Both the position numbers and the translations under genes were made by a program. The notes below the pieces were generated by a model. It did no database searches. It was not told where the DNA came from and was given only the letters and a program-made list of their open reading frames with translations. Below are positions 36,796 to 47,280 of a DNA stretch of 64,000 nt, in pieces. Origin of the DNA: Marinobacterium sediminicola (lineage in GTDB: Bacteria > Pseudomonadota > Gammaproteobacteria > Pseudomonadales > Balneatricaceae). The stretch covers positions 186,001 through 250,000 of the forward strand of contig NZ_CP092123.1 in the NCBI RefSeq assembly GCF_022343685.1. Reading direction: 5' to 3'. The stretch's first letter is position 1. Each line of letters opens with the position of its first letter.

Positions 36796-38278
36796 TCGAC
36801 AGAAGACTCTGATGGTGCAGGGCACCACCTCCGATGCCGGCAAAAGCACTCTGGTGGCCGGCCTGTGCCGGGTACTGCAGCGACGTGGCATCGCGGTGGC
36901 GCCGTTCAAACCGCAGAACATGGCACTCAACAGTGCCGTCACCGCCGAGGGGGGCGAGATTGGCCGCGCTCAGGCGGTTCAGGCTCAGGCCTGTGGATTA
37001 CCTCCCCATGTGGATATGAACCCGGTACTGCTCAAGCCCTGCAGTGATACCGGTGCTCAGGTGATCATCCACGGTCGCGCGGTGGACAACATGGAAGCCA
37101 GGCGCTACCACGACTATAAAGCCATCGCCTGGCAGGCGGTGGCCGAGTCGCACCAGCGCCTGTGCGACCATTACGAAGCGGTGCTGGTGGAAGGGGCCGG
37201 CTCCCCGGCGGAGATCAATCTGCGTGATCGCGATATCGCCAATATGGGCTTTGCCGAGCGGGTGGATTGCCCGGTGATCCTGATCGCCGATATCGACAAG
37301 GGCGGGGTCTTTGCTCATCTGGTCGGCACCCTGGCGCTGCTGAGCGAGACCGAGCAGGCGCGCATCAAGGGCTTCGTCATCAACCGTTTCCGTGGCGACA
37401 TTGCGCTGCTGCAGTCCGGTCTGGACTGGCTGGAAGACTATACCGGCAAGCCGGTGTTGGGCGTGCTGCCCTATCTGCACGGTCTGCATCTGGAAGCCGA
37501 GGACGCCATCAGCGAAGACCCCGATATCGAGCGTGCCGACAGGGTGCTGGATGTGGTGGTGCCGGTGTTGCCGCATATCAGCAACCATACCGACTTCGAT
37601 CCGCTGCGGCTGCACCCGCAGGTACGGCTGCATTTTGTCGGTCCCGATCAGCCCAAGCCGCCTGCCGATCTGGTGATTCTGCCCGGCTCCAAGGCGGTCA
37701 GGCCCGACCTGCACTGGCTGCGGTCTCAGGGTTGGGAAGACTACCTGCAACGCCACTTGCGCTACGGCGGCAAGCTGCTGGGTATCTGCGGCGGCTATCA
37801 GATGCTCGGCCAGCGGATCGCCGACCCTTTTGGGCTCGAGGGCGAAGCGGGGGAAAGCGAAGGGCTCGGCTGGCTGCCGACCCGAACCACCCTTGAAGGC
37901 GAAAAGGCGCTGCGCAACGTGACCGGCCTGCTGACGCTGGTGGGGGATACTGTGCCGGTCAGCGGTTACGAGATCCACTGTGGCGTGACCGAGGTGGCTG
38001 AGGGCTGCCCCGTGCTGGTGAATCTGCAACATGGACCTGATGGCGCCTGCTCCGCGGATGAGCAGGTAGTAGGTACTTACTTGCATGGTCTGTTCGAAAC
38101 CCCTGCGGTGACTCAGCTGGTGTTGCGCTGGGCCGGGCTGGAGGGGGCCGAAGCGCTGGACTATCACCAGCTGCGTGAGGAGGGTATCAACCGCCTGGCC
38201 GATACTCTGGAGCAGCATCTGGATCTGGATGCGGTGCTGGCGATGCTGGATCTGCCGCGGGAGAAGGCGGGCGCATGA
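36788..38278 (+). CDS. cobQ: adenosylcobyric acid synthase
   Basis: Encodes 496 residues. It performs the four remaining amidations (b, d, e, g) of adenosylcobyrinic acid a,c-diamide. The dethiobiotin-synthetase-like N-terminal domain begins [18 protein letters not shown], with the [11 protein letters not shown] block. The C-terminal amidotransferase has [10 protein letters not shown] with the catalytic cysteine and YLHGLFE with the histidine. It starts 8 bp before the end of cobD. The length is normal. Confidence 0.96.
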   Translation: MTDRQKTLMVQGTTSDAGKSTLVAGLCRVLQRRGIAVAPFKPQNMALNSAVTAEGGEIGRAQAVQAQACGLPPHVDMNPVLLKPCSDTGAQVIIHGRAVDNMEARRYHDYKAIAWQAVAESHQRLCDHYEAVLVEGAGSPAEINLRDRDIANMGFAERVDCPVILIADIDKGGVFAHLVGTLALLSETEQARIKGFVINRFRGDIALLQSGLDWLEDYTGKPVLGVLPYLHGLHLEAEDAISEDPDIERADRVLDVVVPVLPHISNHTDFDPLRLHPQVRLHFVGPDQPKPPADLVILPGSKAVRPDLHWLRSQGWEDYLQRHLRYGGKLLGICGGYQMLGQRIADPFGLEGEAGESEGLGWLPTRTTLEGEKALRNVTGLLTLVGDTVPVSGYEIHCGVTEVAEGCPVLVNLQHGPDGACSADEQVVGTYLHGLFETPAVTQLVLRWAGLEGAEALDYHQLREEGINRLADTLEQHLDLDAVLAMLDLPREKAGA

Positions 38279-39081
38279 CGGCGTGGCTGCGCACCGGTGG
38301 TCTGTTACTGGCCTGCCTGCTGGCGATGCCGGTGCTGGCCGAATCACGGCCCCAGCGTGTGGTGTCGCTGGATCTGTGCATGGACCGGATGCTGGCGCTG
38401 CATGCTGACCGCGAGCAGGTGGCCGCGCTGTCACCGATGCACCTGCGCTTCCCGTTGCCCTGGCCATTGGAAGGCTGGCCCAGCCATGACGGTTCGCTGG
38501 AGCAGGTGTTCAGCCTCAAACCGGATCTGATTCTGGTCGGTCAGCACAATGCGCTGATGTTGCGTAAGCGCTTGCAAACCCTGCAGCAGCCGGTTCAACT
38601 GGTGACATTGCCACGCAGTCTGAGCGATATCGAAGCCTACGAACGCCGGGTACTGAACCTGATCGGGCGCAACCCCGCGGACGCCCAGCCGGCACCCGAG
38701 CCGCGTGAACCGGCCACCGATGCGCCACGCCTGTTGTTGCTTGGGCCCAACGGTATCGGTACCGGGCCGAACACCTTTGAAGACGAGGTCATCCGACAGG
38801 CGGGCTGGCGCAATTATCTCACCGGGGTACGCTATGAGCGGCTGGATCTGGAACGCGTGGTGGCGGACCCACCGGATGCCATTCTCTGGCACAGCCCGGA
38901 TGCCGAAGCACTGGCAACCCGTTTTGCCGATCACCTGGCGTTGCGCCACAGCCTGACGGCGGAGCACTGGCTGCCCAAGGAAAACTGGCGCTGGCAATGC
39001 CCCGGCCCGTGGACCTGGGAGCTGATCGAACAGTTGCAACAAGCGTTACCACGCCCTCCAAACAATAAGAGGATGAGATGA
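38275..39081 (+). CDS. btuF: periplasmic cobalamin-binding protein of an ABC importer
   Basis: Encodes 268 residues. It has a signal peptide of about 22 residues ending VLA-ES and one periplasmic-binding (Fe/B12 type) domain: [29 protein letters not shown], and a C-terminal lobe with [15 protein letters not shown]. It delivers corrinoid to BtuCD. The family also binds iron siderophores, but the cob operon setting and adjacent btuCD favour B12 or cobinamide. It overlaps cobQ and btuC by 4 bp each. Confidence 0.88.
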   Translation: MTAWLRTGGLLLACLLAMPVLAESRPQRVVSLDLCMDRMLALHADREQVAALSPMHLRFPLPWPLEGWPSHDGSLEQVFSLKPDLILVGQHNALMLRKRLQTLQQPVQLVTLPRSLSDIEAYERRVLNLIGRNPADAQPAPEPREPATDAPRLLLLGPNGIGTGPNTFEDEVIRQAGWRNYLTGVRYERLDLERVVADPPDAILWHSPDAEALATRFADHLALRHSLTAEHWLPKENWRWQCPGPWTWELIEQLQQALPRPPNNKRMR

Positions 39082-40052
39082 CCCCCGTACTGACCCTGTT
39101 GATGCTGCTGACCGCACTGGTATCGCTGCATGTGGGCTCCACCGATATCGCCGTGCTGGACGGACTCTGGCAGTGGCTGAACGGCACCGACAGCGCCGCC
39201 GCCATCGTCATTGGCGAAATCCGTCTGCCGCGCACTCTTTTGGCACTGACGGTGGGAGCCGCGCTGGGCCTCAGCGGTGCCGCACTGCAAGGGCTGCTGC
39301 GCAACCCGCTGGCAGACCCGGGGCTGACCGGGGCCAGTCAGGGCGCGGCGCTGGGTGCGGCCAGCGTGTTCTACTTTGGCCTTTTTCCAGCGGCGGGAGC
39401 CGCAGCTCCGGCACTGGCGGGGTTGATCGGCGCCGGTATCGCCATGTCGCTGATGCTGCTGCTGGCGGGCCCTTCGCGACAGGCGATGGTGATCATGGCG
39501 GGGCTGGCGATTTCCACCCTGACCGGCTCGCTGCTGGCGGCGGTGCTCAACTTTGCCCCTAACCCCTTTGCGTTGTCCGAGCTGGTGTTCTGGCTGCTTG
39601 GCTCCGTGTCCGAACGCGGGTTGGATCATCTGGGTATCCTGCTGCCAGCACTGCTGATCGGCGGCGGTTTGATCTGGAGTCAGCGCCGTCTGCTGCTGGG
39701 TTTGAGTCTGGGCGAACAGGTGGCCCAGAGCATGGGACTGTCCTACACCCGAGGCAGCCGGCTGATCATTCTCGGCGCGGCACTGCTGGTCGGTGCTTCG
39801 GTGGCGGTGGCGGGTGCCATCGGTTTTGTCGGCCTGCTGGTGCCCCATCTGGTGCGGCCGCTGGTGCGCAACCGGCCCGATCGTATTCTGATTCCGGCGG
39901 CACTGGCCGGCGCCATTCTGGTCTGTCTGGCGGATATCGTTGTGCGAGGCTTACCGCCGGGGCGTGAGCTCAAACTGGGGGTACTGACCTCGTTGATCGG
40001 TGCGCCACTGTTTATCTGGCTGGTGTGGCAGGAGCGCAAACGATGGCTCTGA
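39078..40052 (+). CDS. btuC: cobalamin ABC transporter permease
   Basis: Encodes 324 residues with about ten transmembrane helices of the FecCD/BtuC family. RLPRTLLALTVGAALGLSGAALQG is the conserved first block and GAIGFVGLLVPHLVRPLV the coupling region facing the ATPase. Two copies form the channel with BtuD. It overlaps btuF by 4 bp and btuD by 10 bp, so the three subunits should be made together. Confidence 0.93.
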   Translation: MTPVLTLLMLLTALVSLHVGSTDIAVLDGLWQWLNGTDSAAAIVIGEIRLPRTLLALTVGAALGLSGAALQGLLRNPLADPGLTGASQGAALGAASVFYFGLFPAAGAAAPALAGLIGAGIAMSLMLLLAGPSRQAMVIMAGLAISTLTGSLLAAVLNFAPNPFALSELVFWLLGSVSERGLDHLGILLPALLIGGGLIWSQRRLLLGLSLGEQVAQSMGLSYTRGSRLIILGAALLVGASVAVAGAIGFVGLLVPHLVRPLVRNRPDRILIPAALAGAILVCLADIVVRGLPPGRELKLGVLTSLIGAPLFIWLVWQERKRWL

Positions 40053-40774
40053 TTTCAATTGAACAGCTGCAGCTGGACAGCCGTCTGGCGGGCATCACTC
40101 TCTCCCTCAAGCCGGGTGAGCTGCTGGGCGTCATCGGTCCCAACGGGGCAGGCAAGTCCTCGTTGCTGGAATGCATCGCCGGGCTGCAGGCCTATGGCGG
40201 TCGCATTGCACTGGACGGCGAAGACATCAGCCGTTGTCAGGGCCTGAAACGGGCACGGCGTGTGGCGCTGTTGCCGCAGCGGTGTCAGAGCGCCTGGGCG
40301 TTGAAGGTGGCCGATGTGATCGCACTCGGACGTTTGCCCTGGGGCGATGAAGATGCGGGGCTGATTGCACAGGCTGCGGAGCAGACCGGCGTGGCCGAAT
40401 GGCTGGACTCCCGTGTCGATCATCTGTCCGGCGGTGAGCAGGCGCGAGTCTGGCTGGCCCGGGTACTGGCCGGTCAGCCTGAGATCATCCTCGCCGACGA
40501 ACCTCTGGCCAGTCTCGATCTGCATTATCAGCAGCGGGTACTGGAGCTGTTGCGCCAACATGCTCAGGGGCCGCGCAGTGTTATCCTGTCGATTCACGAT
40601 CTGAATCTGGCAGCGCACTGGTGTGATCGGCTGGTGCTGCTCGACAGCGGTCGCGTGCACGCTTTGGGCACGCCGCAGGAGGTGCTGACCCCGGAGTCGA
40701 TCCGGCAGGTGTATCAGGTCGAGGCGCAGGTTGATTTCAGTGGCGAACGCCCCTTGATCCGGGTGTTGGGATGA
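40043..40774 (+). CDS. btuD: cobalamin ABC transporter ATPase
   Basis: Encodes 243 residues. Walker A GPNGAGKSS, the signature LSGGEQARVWLARVL, Walker B IILADEPLASLD and the switch histidine in SIHDLN are all intact. It powers BtuC. The start MALISIEQLQ at 40043 lies inside the end of btuC; a longer start at 40025 lacks a ribosome site. About 40 bp separate it from bluB. Confidence 0.93.
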   Translation: MALISIEQLQLDSRLAGITLSLKPGELLGVIGPNGAGKSSLLECIAGLQAYGGRIALDGEDISRCQGLKRARRVALLPQRCQSAWALKVADVIALGRLPWGDEDAGLIAQAAEQTGVAEWLDSRVDHLSGGEQARVWLARVLAGQPEIILADEPLASLDLHYQQRVLELLRQHAQGPRSVILSIHDLNLAAHWCDRLVLLDSGRVHALGTPQEVLTPESIRQVYQVEAQVDFSGERPLIRVLG

Positions 40775-40817
40775 CGGCTGGAAGCAGCCGCGAAACAGGT
40801 CCAGACAGGAGACTGAG

Positions 40818-41495
40818 ATGAGTCATAATCTCTGGCAGTTCAGTGATGCCGAGCGGGAAGCGGTTTATCGCGCCATCCGTGAGCGCCGCGACATGCGCCA
40901 TTTCAGCGGCGAACCGCTGGACCCCGAAATTCTCAAGCGCCTGCTGCAGGCCGCCCATCAGGCCCCCAGCGTAGGGCTGATGCAGCCCTGGCGCTTTATC
41001 CGCATCACCGATACCCGTTTGCGCGAACGCATTCGAGGTCTGGTGGAGCAGGAGCGTCAGGCCACGGCTGATGCGATGAACGAACGCGAAGCCGAATTCC
41101 TGCGCCTCAAGGTGGAAGGCATGGACAAGTGCGCCGAGGTGCTGGTGGTGGCATTGATGGATCAGCGCGAAAAACATATTTTCGGTCGCCGTACGTTGCC
41201 CGAGATGGACCTGGCCTCGGTGTCCTGTGCCATTCAGAACCTCTGGCTGGCGGCCCGCGCCGAAGGCGTTGGCGTGGGGTGGGTATCGCTGTTCGATCCG
41301 GATGCGCTGGGTGACCTGTTACAGATGCCCGCCGGCAGCAAGGCGATCGCTATCCTCTGCATCGGCCCTGTGGACAGGTTCTATGACCGTCCCATGCTGG
41401 AGCAGGAGGGGTGGGCCGAGGCGCAACCGCTGGCGGCCCTGCTGGCGGAAAACCGCTGGCCGGAGCAGGACAATGAGGAGGAGTTCCAGAGATGA
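40818..41495 (+). CDS. bluB: 5,6-dimethylbenzimidazole synthase
   Basis: Encodes 225 residues of the nitroreductase fold. BluB breaks down reduced FMN with O2 to form the lower ligand of B12, so its presence points to aerobic B12 production. [32 protein letters not shown] and [15 protein letters not shown] are family blocks that distinguish it from ordinary nitroreductases. A GGAGACTGAG ribosome site precedes ATG 40818. It overlaps the next gene by 4 bp. Confidence 0.94.
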   Translation: MSHNLWQFSDAEREAVYRAIRERRDMRHFSGEPLDPEILKRLLQAAHQAPSVGLMQPWRFIRITDTRLRERIRGLVEQERQATADAMNEREAEFLRLKVEGMDKCAEVLVVALMDQREKHIFGRRTLPEMDLASVSCAIQNLWLAARAEGVGVGWVSLFDPDALGDLLQMPAGSKAIAILCIGPVDRFYDRPMLEQEGWAEAQPLAALLAENRWPEQDNEEEFQR

Positions 41496-42052
41496 AAATT
41501 ACCGTATTCTGTGGTGCCCGTCACGGCGCCGCCCCCGTTTATCAACAGGCTGCAGTCGAGCTGGGACGCTTCTTTGCCGAACAGCAGATCGAACTGGTAT
41601 TTGGCGGCGGTCATGTGGGGCTGATGGGAACCATTGCCGATGCCGTGCTGGACGCGGGCGGCCGCGCCCATGGGGTGATTCCGGAATACCTGCAGTCGAA
41701 AGAACTGGCCCATGATAGCCTGACGGCGCTGGAAGTGGTCCCGGACATGCATGCGCGCAAGGCGCGGATGGCGGAACTGGCGGATGCCTTTGTCGCCTTG
41801 CCCGGCGGTATCGGCACGCTGGAAGAGCTGTTCGAGGTCTGGACCTGGGGGCAGCTGGGCCATCATGCCAAGCCGGTGGTGCTCTATAACGTCAACGGTT
41901 TTTACGATCCGCTGCTGGCTTTTGTCGAGCGGATGCAGGATGAAGCCTTTCTGAAACCGGAGCATGTCGAGATGTTGCAGGTGGTGGACACGCCTGAGAC
42001 ATTACTGAAAGTACTGCAGGCGTATCAGGCACCGAGCGCCAAATGGTCCTGA
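41492..42052 (+). CDS. LOG family protein (nucleoside 5'-monophosphate phosphoribohydrolase-like)
   Basis: Encodes 186 residues. The motif [12 protein letters not shown] and the MHARKARM segment mark the LOG/TIGR00730 family, which cleaves AMP or cytokinin nucleotides to base and ribose 5-phosphate. [16 protein letters not shown] is the usual N-terminal Rossmann loop. It overlaps bluB by 4 bp and lies before cobU, so it is an integral operon member although no B12 role is established. It could act on nucleotide by-products of lower-ligand activation; that is inference only. Confidence 0.88.
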   Translation: MKITVFCGARHGAAPVYQQAAVELGRFFAEQQIELVFGGGHVGLMGTIADAVLDAGGRAHGVIPEYLQSKELAHDSLTALEVVPDMHARKARMAELADAFVALPGGIGTLEELFEVWTWGQLGHHAKPVVLYNVNGFYDPLLAFVERMQDEAFLKPEHVEMLQVVDTPETLLKVLQAYQAPSAKWS

Positions 42053-42095
42053 CTCAGGTCAGCCCAATCTCTAATCAACCCCGGTGGAGAACTCT

Positions 42096-42623
42096 GTGAT
42101 TCGACTGATCCTCGGCGGCGCACGCTCCGGTAAAAGCCGGCAGGCGGAGCAGCTCGCGCTTGCTTCCGGACGTGACGTTTTCTATATCGCCACGGCTCAG
42201 GCCCATGACGACGAGATGCGTCAGCGCATTGAGCGTCATCGTGAAGAGCGTCCCGTTCACTGGCAAACAGTTGAAGAGCCGCTTGAACTGGCGGCCACCA
42301 TACTGGCGCAGCAGGCACCGGATCGGTGCCTGCTGATCGACTGCCTGACCCTCTGGGTGACCAATCAGCTGTTGGATGGCGCTGACCTTCAGGCCGAGCG
42401 GGAGGCACTCTGTGCGGCGCTTGGCAATGCGCGTGGCGAGGTCATTCTGGTCAGTAATGAAACCGGCATGGGGGTGGTGCCCATGGGCGAGCTGAGTCGC
42501 CGTTTCAGTGACGAGGCGGGCTGGCTCAACCAGTCGGTGGCGGCTCTGGCCGATCAGGTGGTACTGATGGTGGCGGGTATTCCGATGGTGATCAAGGGAC
42601 CGGCACTGGAGGTCGGTCGATGA
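42096..42623 (+). CDS. cobU: adenosylcobinamide kinase / guanylyltransferase
   Basis: Encodes 175 residues. It phosphorylates adenosylcobinamide and transfers GMP to form AdoCbi-GDP. ILGGARSGKSRQAEQLA is the P-loop, IERHREERPVHW contains the guanylylated histidine, and LLIDCLTLWVTNQL and SNETGMGVVP are conserved. The start is GTG 42096 with GGAG six bases upstream; the GTG at 42084 is less well placed. It overlaps cobT by 4 bp. Confidence 0.94.
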   Translation: MIRLILGGARSGKSRQAEQLALASGRDVFYIATAQAHDDEMRQRIERHREERPVHWQTVEEPLELAATILAQQAPDRCLLIDCLTLWVTNQLLDGADLQAEREALCAALGNARGEVILVSNETGMGVVPMGELSRRFSDEAGWLNQSVAALADQVVLMVAGIPMVIKGPALEVGR

Positions 42624-43657
42624 GCTGGCTTGAGCAGGCGGTTAAACCCCTCGATAGAACTGCAGAGAGAGCGGCGCAGGAGCGCCAGCAGCAGCTAACC
42701 AAGCCGGCAGGGGCATTGGGTGTGCTGGAGCAGCTCGCCATTCGTCTGGCGGGTATGCAGGGCAGGGTTTGTCCGCGGCTGGAATCGGTCAGTATTGCCG
42801 TGTTCGCCGCTGATCACGGTGTCGCGGCCGAGGGCGTGTCCGCGTATCCACAGGCCGTGACAGCCGAAATGATTCGCAACTTTGCCCGTGGTGGCGCAGC
42901 CATCAGCGTAGCAGCCCGGGCATTGGGTGCCGAGCTGAGTGTCTGGAACCTGGGCACTGTAGTGGCACTGGAAACGCTGCCGGGGGTTGAGTCCAGGATC
43001 ATTGCACCGCAGAGCAGCAACCTGTTGCATGAGCCGGCAATGACCGGAGCTCAGTTGCAGCAGGCATTGGATACGGGGCGCGAAGCGGTGCTGCGTTCGC
43101 CGACGGATCTGTTTATCGGCGGTGAGATGGGAATCGGCAATACCACGGCGGCAACGGCACTGGCCGCCATGCTGCTGGAGCAGCCGGTGAAGGAACTGGT
43201 GGGGCCGGGTACGGGGCTGGACAGTACCGGCATGGCCTTGAAGTGCCAGGTAATCGAGCAGGCATTGGAGCGGCACGGTAATTCGCGTGCCCCCCTGATG
43301 CTGTTAGCGTCACTGGGTGGCTTTGAAGTGGCGGCCCTGACCGGCGCCTATCTTGCCTGTGCACAGGCCGGCATTCCGGCATTGGTGGATGGGTTTATCT
43401 GTACCGTTGCAGCCTTGCTGAGCTGTCGCCTCAATCCTGCCGTGGCCGACTGGTTGCTCTTTTCCCATCACTCCGCTGAGCCCGGTTACCGGCTTCTGTC
43501 TCAGGCCCTGCCGTCTGCTCCGTTACTGGATATGGGCCTGCGCCTGGGCGAGGGCAGCGGTGCAGCCCTCGCCGTTCCGCTGCTGCGCATGGCGTGCCAG
43601 CTGCATGCGGAGATGGCGACCTTTGCCGAAGCCGCCGTGTCGGAGAAGGGGTCATGA
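42620..43657 (+). CDS. cobT: nicotinate-nucleotide--dimethylbenzimidazole phosphoribosyltransferase
   Basis: Encodes 345 residues. It activates the lower ligand by exchanging it for nicotinate on NaMN, giving alpha-ribazole phosphate. The catalytic glutamate is in RLGEGSGAAL near the C-terminus. VFAADHGVAAEGVSAYP and GGEMGIGNTTAATAL are strongly conserved. Its substrate dimethylbenzimidazole comes from BluB in the same operon. Confidence 0.96.
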   Translation: MSWLEQAVKPLDRTAERAAQERQQQLTKPAGALGVLEQLAIRLAGMQGRVCPRLESVSIAVFAADHGVAAEGVSAYPQAVTAEMIRNFARGGAAISVAARALGAELSVWNLGTVVALETLPGVESRIIAPQSSNLLHEPAMTGAQLQQALDTGREAVLRSPTDLFIGGEMGIGNTTAATALAAMLLEQPVKELVGPGTGLDSTGMALKCQVIEQALERHGNSRAPLMLLASLGGFEVAALTGAYLACAQAGIPALVDGFICTVAALLSCRLNPAVADWLLFSHHSAEPGYRLLSQALPSAPLLDMGLRLGEGSGAALAVPLLRMACQLHAEMATFAEAAVSEKGS

Positions 43658-44208
43658 GTGATCTGCGCATCGACCTGCTGCGCCATGGCGTGACCGAGCG
43701 GGGCAACTGTTTTCTGGGACGCACCGATGCCGCGTTGACCGCAGAGGGTTGGCAGCAGATGGAACGGGGGCTGGCCAGTATGGCGCCGGGCGATTACGAA
43801 CGCATTTACTGCTCACCGTTGCAGCGCTGTGCCAGCTTTGCACGGGAATGGGCTGGCAGCTGCCGTTTAAACATCGACGAACGGCTGAGCGAATATGATT
43901 TTGGTGAATGGGATGGCGAGACCGCAGCCCAGATTCACGCCCGTGATCCGGATTCGCTGGGACGCTTCTGGCAGGACCCCTGGCATAACCCGCCTCCGAT
44001 GGGCGAGTCGCTGGCGGATTTCTTTGCCCGTCTGGAGGATCTGGTCGACGAGCTTCAACGCCGTCATCAAGGCGCTGTGCTGCTGATCTGTCATGGCGGT
44101 GTTATTCGTGCCTTGCATGCCATCCTCAACGGCCTGCCGGTCAGTGAGATGTTCAACTACCCGGTGGAACATGGCAGCCTGCACTCGCTCAGGGATGCCC
44201 GCCGATGA
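43654..44208 (+). CDS. cobC: alpha-ribazole phosphatase (histidine phosphatase family)
   Basis: Encodes 184 residues of the phosphoglycerate-mutase-like fold. DLLRHGVTERGNCFLG holds the phospho-accepting His11 in the RHG motif, and LLICHGGVIRAL holds the second active-site histidine. It removes the phosphate from alpha-ribazole phosphate or from B12 phosphate. ATG 43654 overlaps the cobT stop (ATGA). The setting between cobT and cobS supports this over other histidine phosphatases. Confidence 0.92.
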   Translation: MSDLRIDLLRHGVTERGNCFLGRTDAALTAEGWQQMERGLASMAPGDYERIYCSPLQRCASFAREWAGSCRLNIDERLSEYDFGEWDGETAAQIHARDPDSLGRFWQDPWHNPPPMGESLADFFARLEDLVDELQRRHQGAVLLICHGGVIRALHAILNGLPVSEMFNYPVEHGSLHSLRDARR

Positions 44209-44945
44209 GGGCTCACTGGCGGTCTTTCCTCTGCGCGCTGCAGTTTCTGACCCTGGTTCCGGTGCGTCTGCCCGGTGTCCCTGATGCGGCCACTCAGGCA
44301 AGGGCCGTACTCTATTATCCTCTGGTCGGACTGGTGCTCGGCGCCTCGTTCGCCGGACTGGCGACCCTGAGCCAGGGCCTGCCCGACGGTGTTCAGGCCG
44401 CATTGGTATTGCTGCTCTGGTGTGCCCTGACCGGCGGCTTGCACCTGGATGGGCTGGCAGACAGTGCCGATGGCTGGATGGGTGGCCTGGGTGAGCGCGA
44501 GCGCACCCTGAGGATCATGAAAGATCCACACATCGGAGCGACCGGTGCCCTGGCGTTGATGCTGCAGCTGCTGCTCAAGTGGAGCCTGTTGCAGGCACTG
44601 CTGGCCGGCAACAGCCTCTGGCCGCTGCTGCTGGCACCGGTGGTTGGTCGCAGTGCGGCGCAGTGGTTGCTGCTGACCACTGACTATGCCCGTCCCGGCG
44701 GGATCGCCAGCGGGTTGCGGCAGATACCGCATCAGCCGGTCTGGCTGACGGCCGCCGTGCTGGCCTGGGTGTTGCTGGGTCTGCACCCCTTGATGTTGCT
44801 GTTGCCCTTACTGCTGTTCTGGTGGCTGCGGCGGCTGATGCTGGCGCGTCTTCAGGGCTATACCGGTGATACCGCCGGAGCACTGATCGAACTGACGGAG
44901 GTTGCGTTGCTGGCAGCCGGGTTGGCGTTGATGTCACCGGCCTGA
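44205..44945 (+). CDS. cobS: adenosylcobinamide-GDP ribazoletransferase
   Basis: Encodes 246 residues with about five to six membrane segments. It joins AdoCbi-GDP and alpha-ribazole to give adenosylcobalamin (or its phosphate). LQFLTLVPVRLPGVP opens the family, and GGLHLDGLADSADGWMGG is the metal-binding active-site loop. LMKDPHIGATGALAL-type sequence follows (RIMKDPHIGATGALAL here). It is the last gene of the cob operon, overlapping cobC by 4 bp. A short imperfect hairpin at 44946-44963 follows. Confidence 0.95.
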   Translation: MRAHWRSFLCALQFLTLVPVRLPGVPDAATQARAVLYYPLVGLVLGASFAGLATLSQGLPDGVQAALVLLLWCALTGGLHLDGLADSADGWMGGLGERERTLRIMKDPHIGATGALALMLQLLLKWSLLQALLAGNSLWPLLLAPVVGRSAAQWLLLTTDYARPGGIASGLRQIPHQPVWLTAAVLAWVLLGLHPLMLLLPLLLFWWLRRLMLARLQGYTGDTAGALIELTEVALLAAGLALMSPA

Positions 44946-45027
44946 TCCGATGAGGGGATCGGACCGGTCCTGATCACTTGTTCCTGTCGAGAGTCTTCTA
45001 TACTGGAAGTATCGACGGGGGTGTGTC

Positions 45028-46386
45028 ATGTCATCTTGCATCCGCGTGCTGCTTGCCCTGTGGCTGAGTCTGCTGCCCTGGGGCACGTTGCCAGCGGCAG
45101 AACCTCAATCCGACCCATCCGGGGCTGCAGCTGTCTGGCTGATGCGGCTGGAAGGTGTTGTGGGTCCGGCCAGCAGTGATTATCTGGTGCGTGGGCTGGA
45201 ACAGGCCGCTGCGGCCGGTGCCCAGGCGGTCGTGCTGCAGATCGATACGCCCGGCGGACTGGACCTGTCGATGCGGCGGATGATTTCCGCTGTACTGGCC
45301 TCACCGGTCCCGGTGGTCGGCTATGTGGCCCCGAGCGGTGCTCGTGCCGCCAGCGCCGGTACCTACCTGTTATACAGTTGCCATATCGCAGCCATGGCGC
45401 CGGCAACCAATCTGGGTGCCGCTACGCCGGTGGCCATCGGTGGCCTGCCCAGCCTTGATCCTGAATCCGAAGATGAATCGTCAGCACCACGGCGCAGTGG
45501 CAGTGCCATGGAGCGCAAGATCGTCAATGACGCCGTGGCCTATATTCGCAGTCTGGCCGAACTGCGCGGACGCAATGCGGACTGGGCCGAACAGGCGGTG
45601 CGCGAGGGCAGCAGCCTGAGTGCTGAACAGGCGCTCGAACAGCGAGTGATCGATCTGGTGGCGCCAGATCTGGAGCAACTGCTGGCACAGCTGGAGGGGC
45701 GCGAGATCGAACTCGGTGGACGCCTGCTGCCGCTGCACCTGAGCTCGGCTCCTCGAGTCGAGTACCAGCCGGATTGGCGTACCGAGTTTCTCGCCGTTAT
45801 CACCAATCCCAATGTGGCCTACCTGCTGATGCTGATCGGCATCTATGGTCTGATCTTTGAATTTTCCAATCCCGGCTTCGGCGTACCCGGCGTACTGGGC
45901 GTGATCAGCCTGATGATCGCGCTCTATGCCTTTCAGGTGCTGCCGATCAGCTATGCCGGTCTGGGACTGATGCTGCTGGGCATCGGCCTGATGGTGGCTG
46001 AAGCCTATGCCCCCAGTTTCGGCATTCTGGGCATCGGCGGCGCCATCGCTTTTACGGTGGGGTCGATCATGCTGATGGATACCGATCTGCCCGCCTACCG
46101 GATCGCCTGGCCGGTGATTATCGCCCTGGGCGTCAGTTCGCTGCTGGTGGCCTTCGGGGTCGTTGCCATGGCACTCAGAGCCAGAAACCGTCCGCAGACA
46201 CTGGGTACAGATGCGGCATTGGGGCAGGTGCTGGCGATTGAGCAGTTACAGGATGAGCGGGCCATGGTGCGCTTTGAGGGTGAACTCTGGCCGGTGCACT
46301 GTGAGCAGCCGCTGACACCGGGTGACAGAGTACTTGTGACCGGCAGTGCCGGCCTGCATCTGTTGGTGGACAAACAGGAGACATAA
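45028..46386 (+). CDS. NfeD-like membrane-bound serine protease
   Basis: Encodes 452 residues. A signal peptide of about 24 residues precedes a ClpP-class protease domain with serine 109 in [10 protein letters not shown] and lysine 164 in [10 protein letters not shown] as the likely Ser-Lys dyad. Four or five membrane helices follow (about 265-390), then a soluble OB-fold NfeD domain (about 395-450: [12 protein letters not shown]). Archaeal homologues cut the C-terminus of their stomatin partner. The partner slipin begins 1 bp after this stop, so the pair is co-expressed. They act in membrane quality control and lipid-domain organisation. Confidence 0.93.
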   Translation: MSSCIRVLLALWLSLLPWGTLPAAEPQSDPSGAAAVWLMRLEGVVGPASSDYLVRGLEQAAAAGAQAVVLQIDTPGGLDLSMRRMISAVLASPVPVVGYVAPSGARAASAGTYLLYSCHIAAMAPATNLGAATPVAIGGLPSLDPESEDESSAPRRSGSAMERKIVNDAVAYIRSLAELRGRNADWAEQAVREGSSLSAEQALEQRVIDLVAPDLEQLLAQLEGREIELGGRLLPLHLSSAPRVEYQPDWRTEFLAVITNPNVAYLLMLIGIYGLIFEFSNPGFGVPGVLGVISLMIALYAFQVLPISYAGLGLMLLGIGLMVAEAYAPSFGILGIGGAIAFTVGSIMLMDTDLPAYRIAWPVIIALGVSSLLVAFGVVAMALRARNRPQTLGTDAALGQVLAIEQLQDERAMVRFEGELWPVHCEQPLTPGDRVLVTGSAGLHLLVDKQET

Positions 46387-46387
46387 G

Positions 46388-47176
46388 ATGTTTGGTTTTC
46401 CCTATTTCATGACGACGCTGGCCGTGCTGGTGGTCGTGCTGCTGATCTCCATGTTCCGCATCCTGCGTGAATATGAACGAGGCGTGGTTTTCCTGCTGGG
46501 ACGTTTCTACCGCGTCAAGGGGCCGGGTCTGATCGTTATCGTGCCGGTGATCCAGCAGATGGTGCGCGTGGACCTGCGCACGCTGGTGATGGATGTGCCG
46601 ACTCAGGATGTGATCTCCCGCGACAACGTATCCGTGAGGGTCAATGCCGTGATCTATTTCCGTGTGGTCGACCCGGAGCGGGCGGTGATTCATGTGGAAA
46701 ACTATCTGGAGGCAACCAGTCAGCTGTCACAGACCACCTTGCGTTCGGTGCTGGGTCAGCATGAGCTGGACGAGATGCTGTCGGAGCGTGACCAGCTCAA
46801 CGTGGATATCCAGAAAATCCTCGACAAGCAGACCGATGCCTGGGGCATCAAGGTCGCTAATGTGGAGATCAAGCATGTGGACCTGGATGAAAGCATGATC
46901 CGGGCGATCGCCCGTCAGGCCGAAGCCGAACGTGCCCGTCGCGCCAAGGTGATCCATGCCCTGGGTGAGCAGGAAGCCTCGGAAAAGCTGCTGCTTGCAG
47001 CACAGACCCTGTCAAAACAGCCGCAGGCGATTCAGTTGCGCTACATGCAGACGCTGACCGAAATTGCCGGGCAGCACAGCCACACCATCGTTTTCCCGCT
47101 GCCCGTGGACCTGTTCAATCATTTGCAGGAGCAGATGCCCTCTCGTAAAACGGAGACAGCGCCCCGGCAGGAGTGA
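46388..47176 (+). CDS. slipin (SPFH/stomatin family protein)
   Basis: Encodes 262 residues. One N-terminal membrane helix ([15 protein letters not shown]) precedes the SPFH domain: [21 protein letters not shown], then [28 protein letters not shown] charged helical region with [22 protein letters not shown] follows and drives oligomerisation. ATG 46388 has only a weak ribosome site and lies 1 bp past the NfeD gene, implying translational coupling. It probably scaffolds membrane microdomains and is the substrate or regulator of the upstream protease. Confidence 0.94.
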   Translation: MFGFPYFMTTLAVLVVVLLISMFRILREYERGVVFLLGRFYRVKGPGLIVIVPVIQQMVRVDLRTLVMDVPTQDVISRDNVSVRVNAVIYFRVVDPERAVIHVENYLEATSQLSQTTLRSVLGQHELDEMLSERDQLNVDIQKILDKQTDAWGIKVANVEIKHVDLDESMIRAIARQAEAERARRAKVIHALGEQEASEKLLLAAQTLSKQPQAIQLRYMQTLTEIAGQHSHTIVFPLPVDLFNHLQEQMPSRKTETAPRQE

Positions 47177-47280
47177 CTGGAGCTGTTTTCCGTTTGTTTT
47201 GTGTGGCGTCATACTGAGCCGCAAATGCGTAAATACCGATGCAACCTGCCTCTACGGCCATGTGCATCAGAGGGCAAAAG

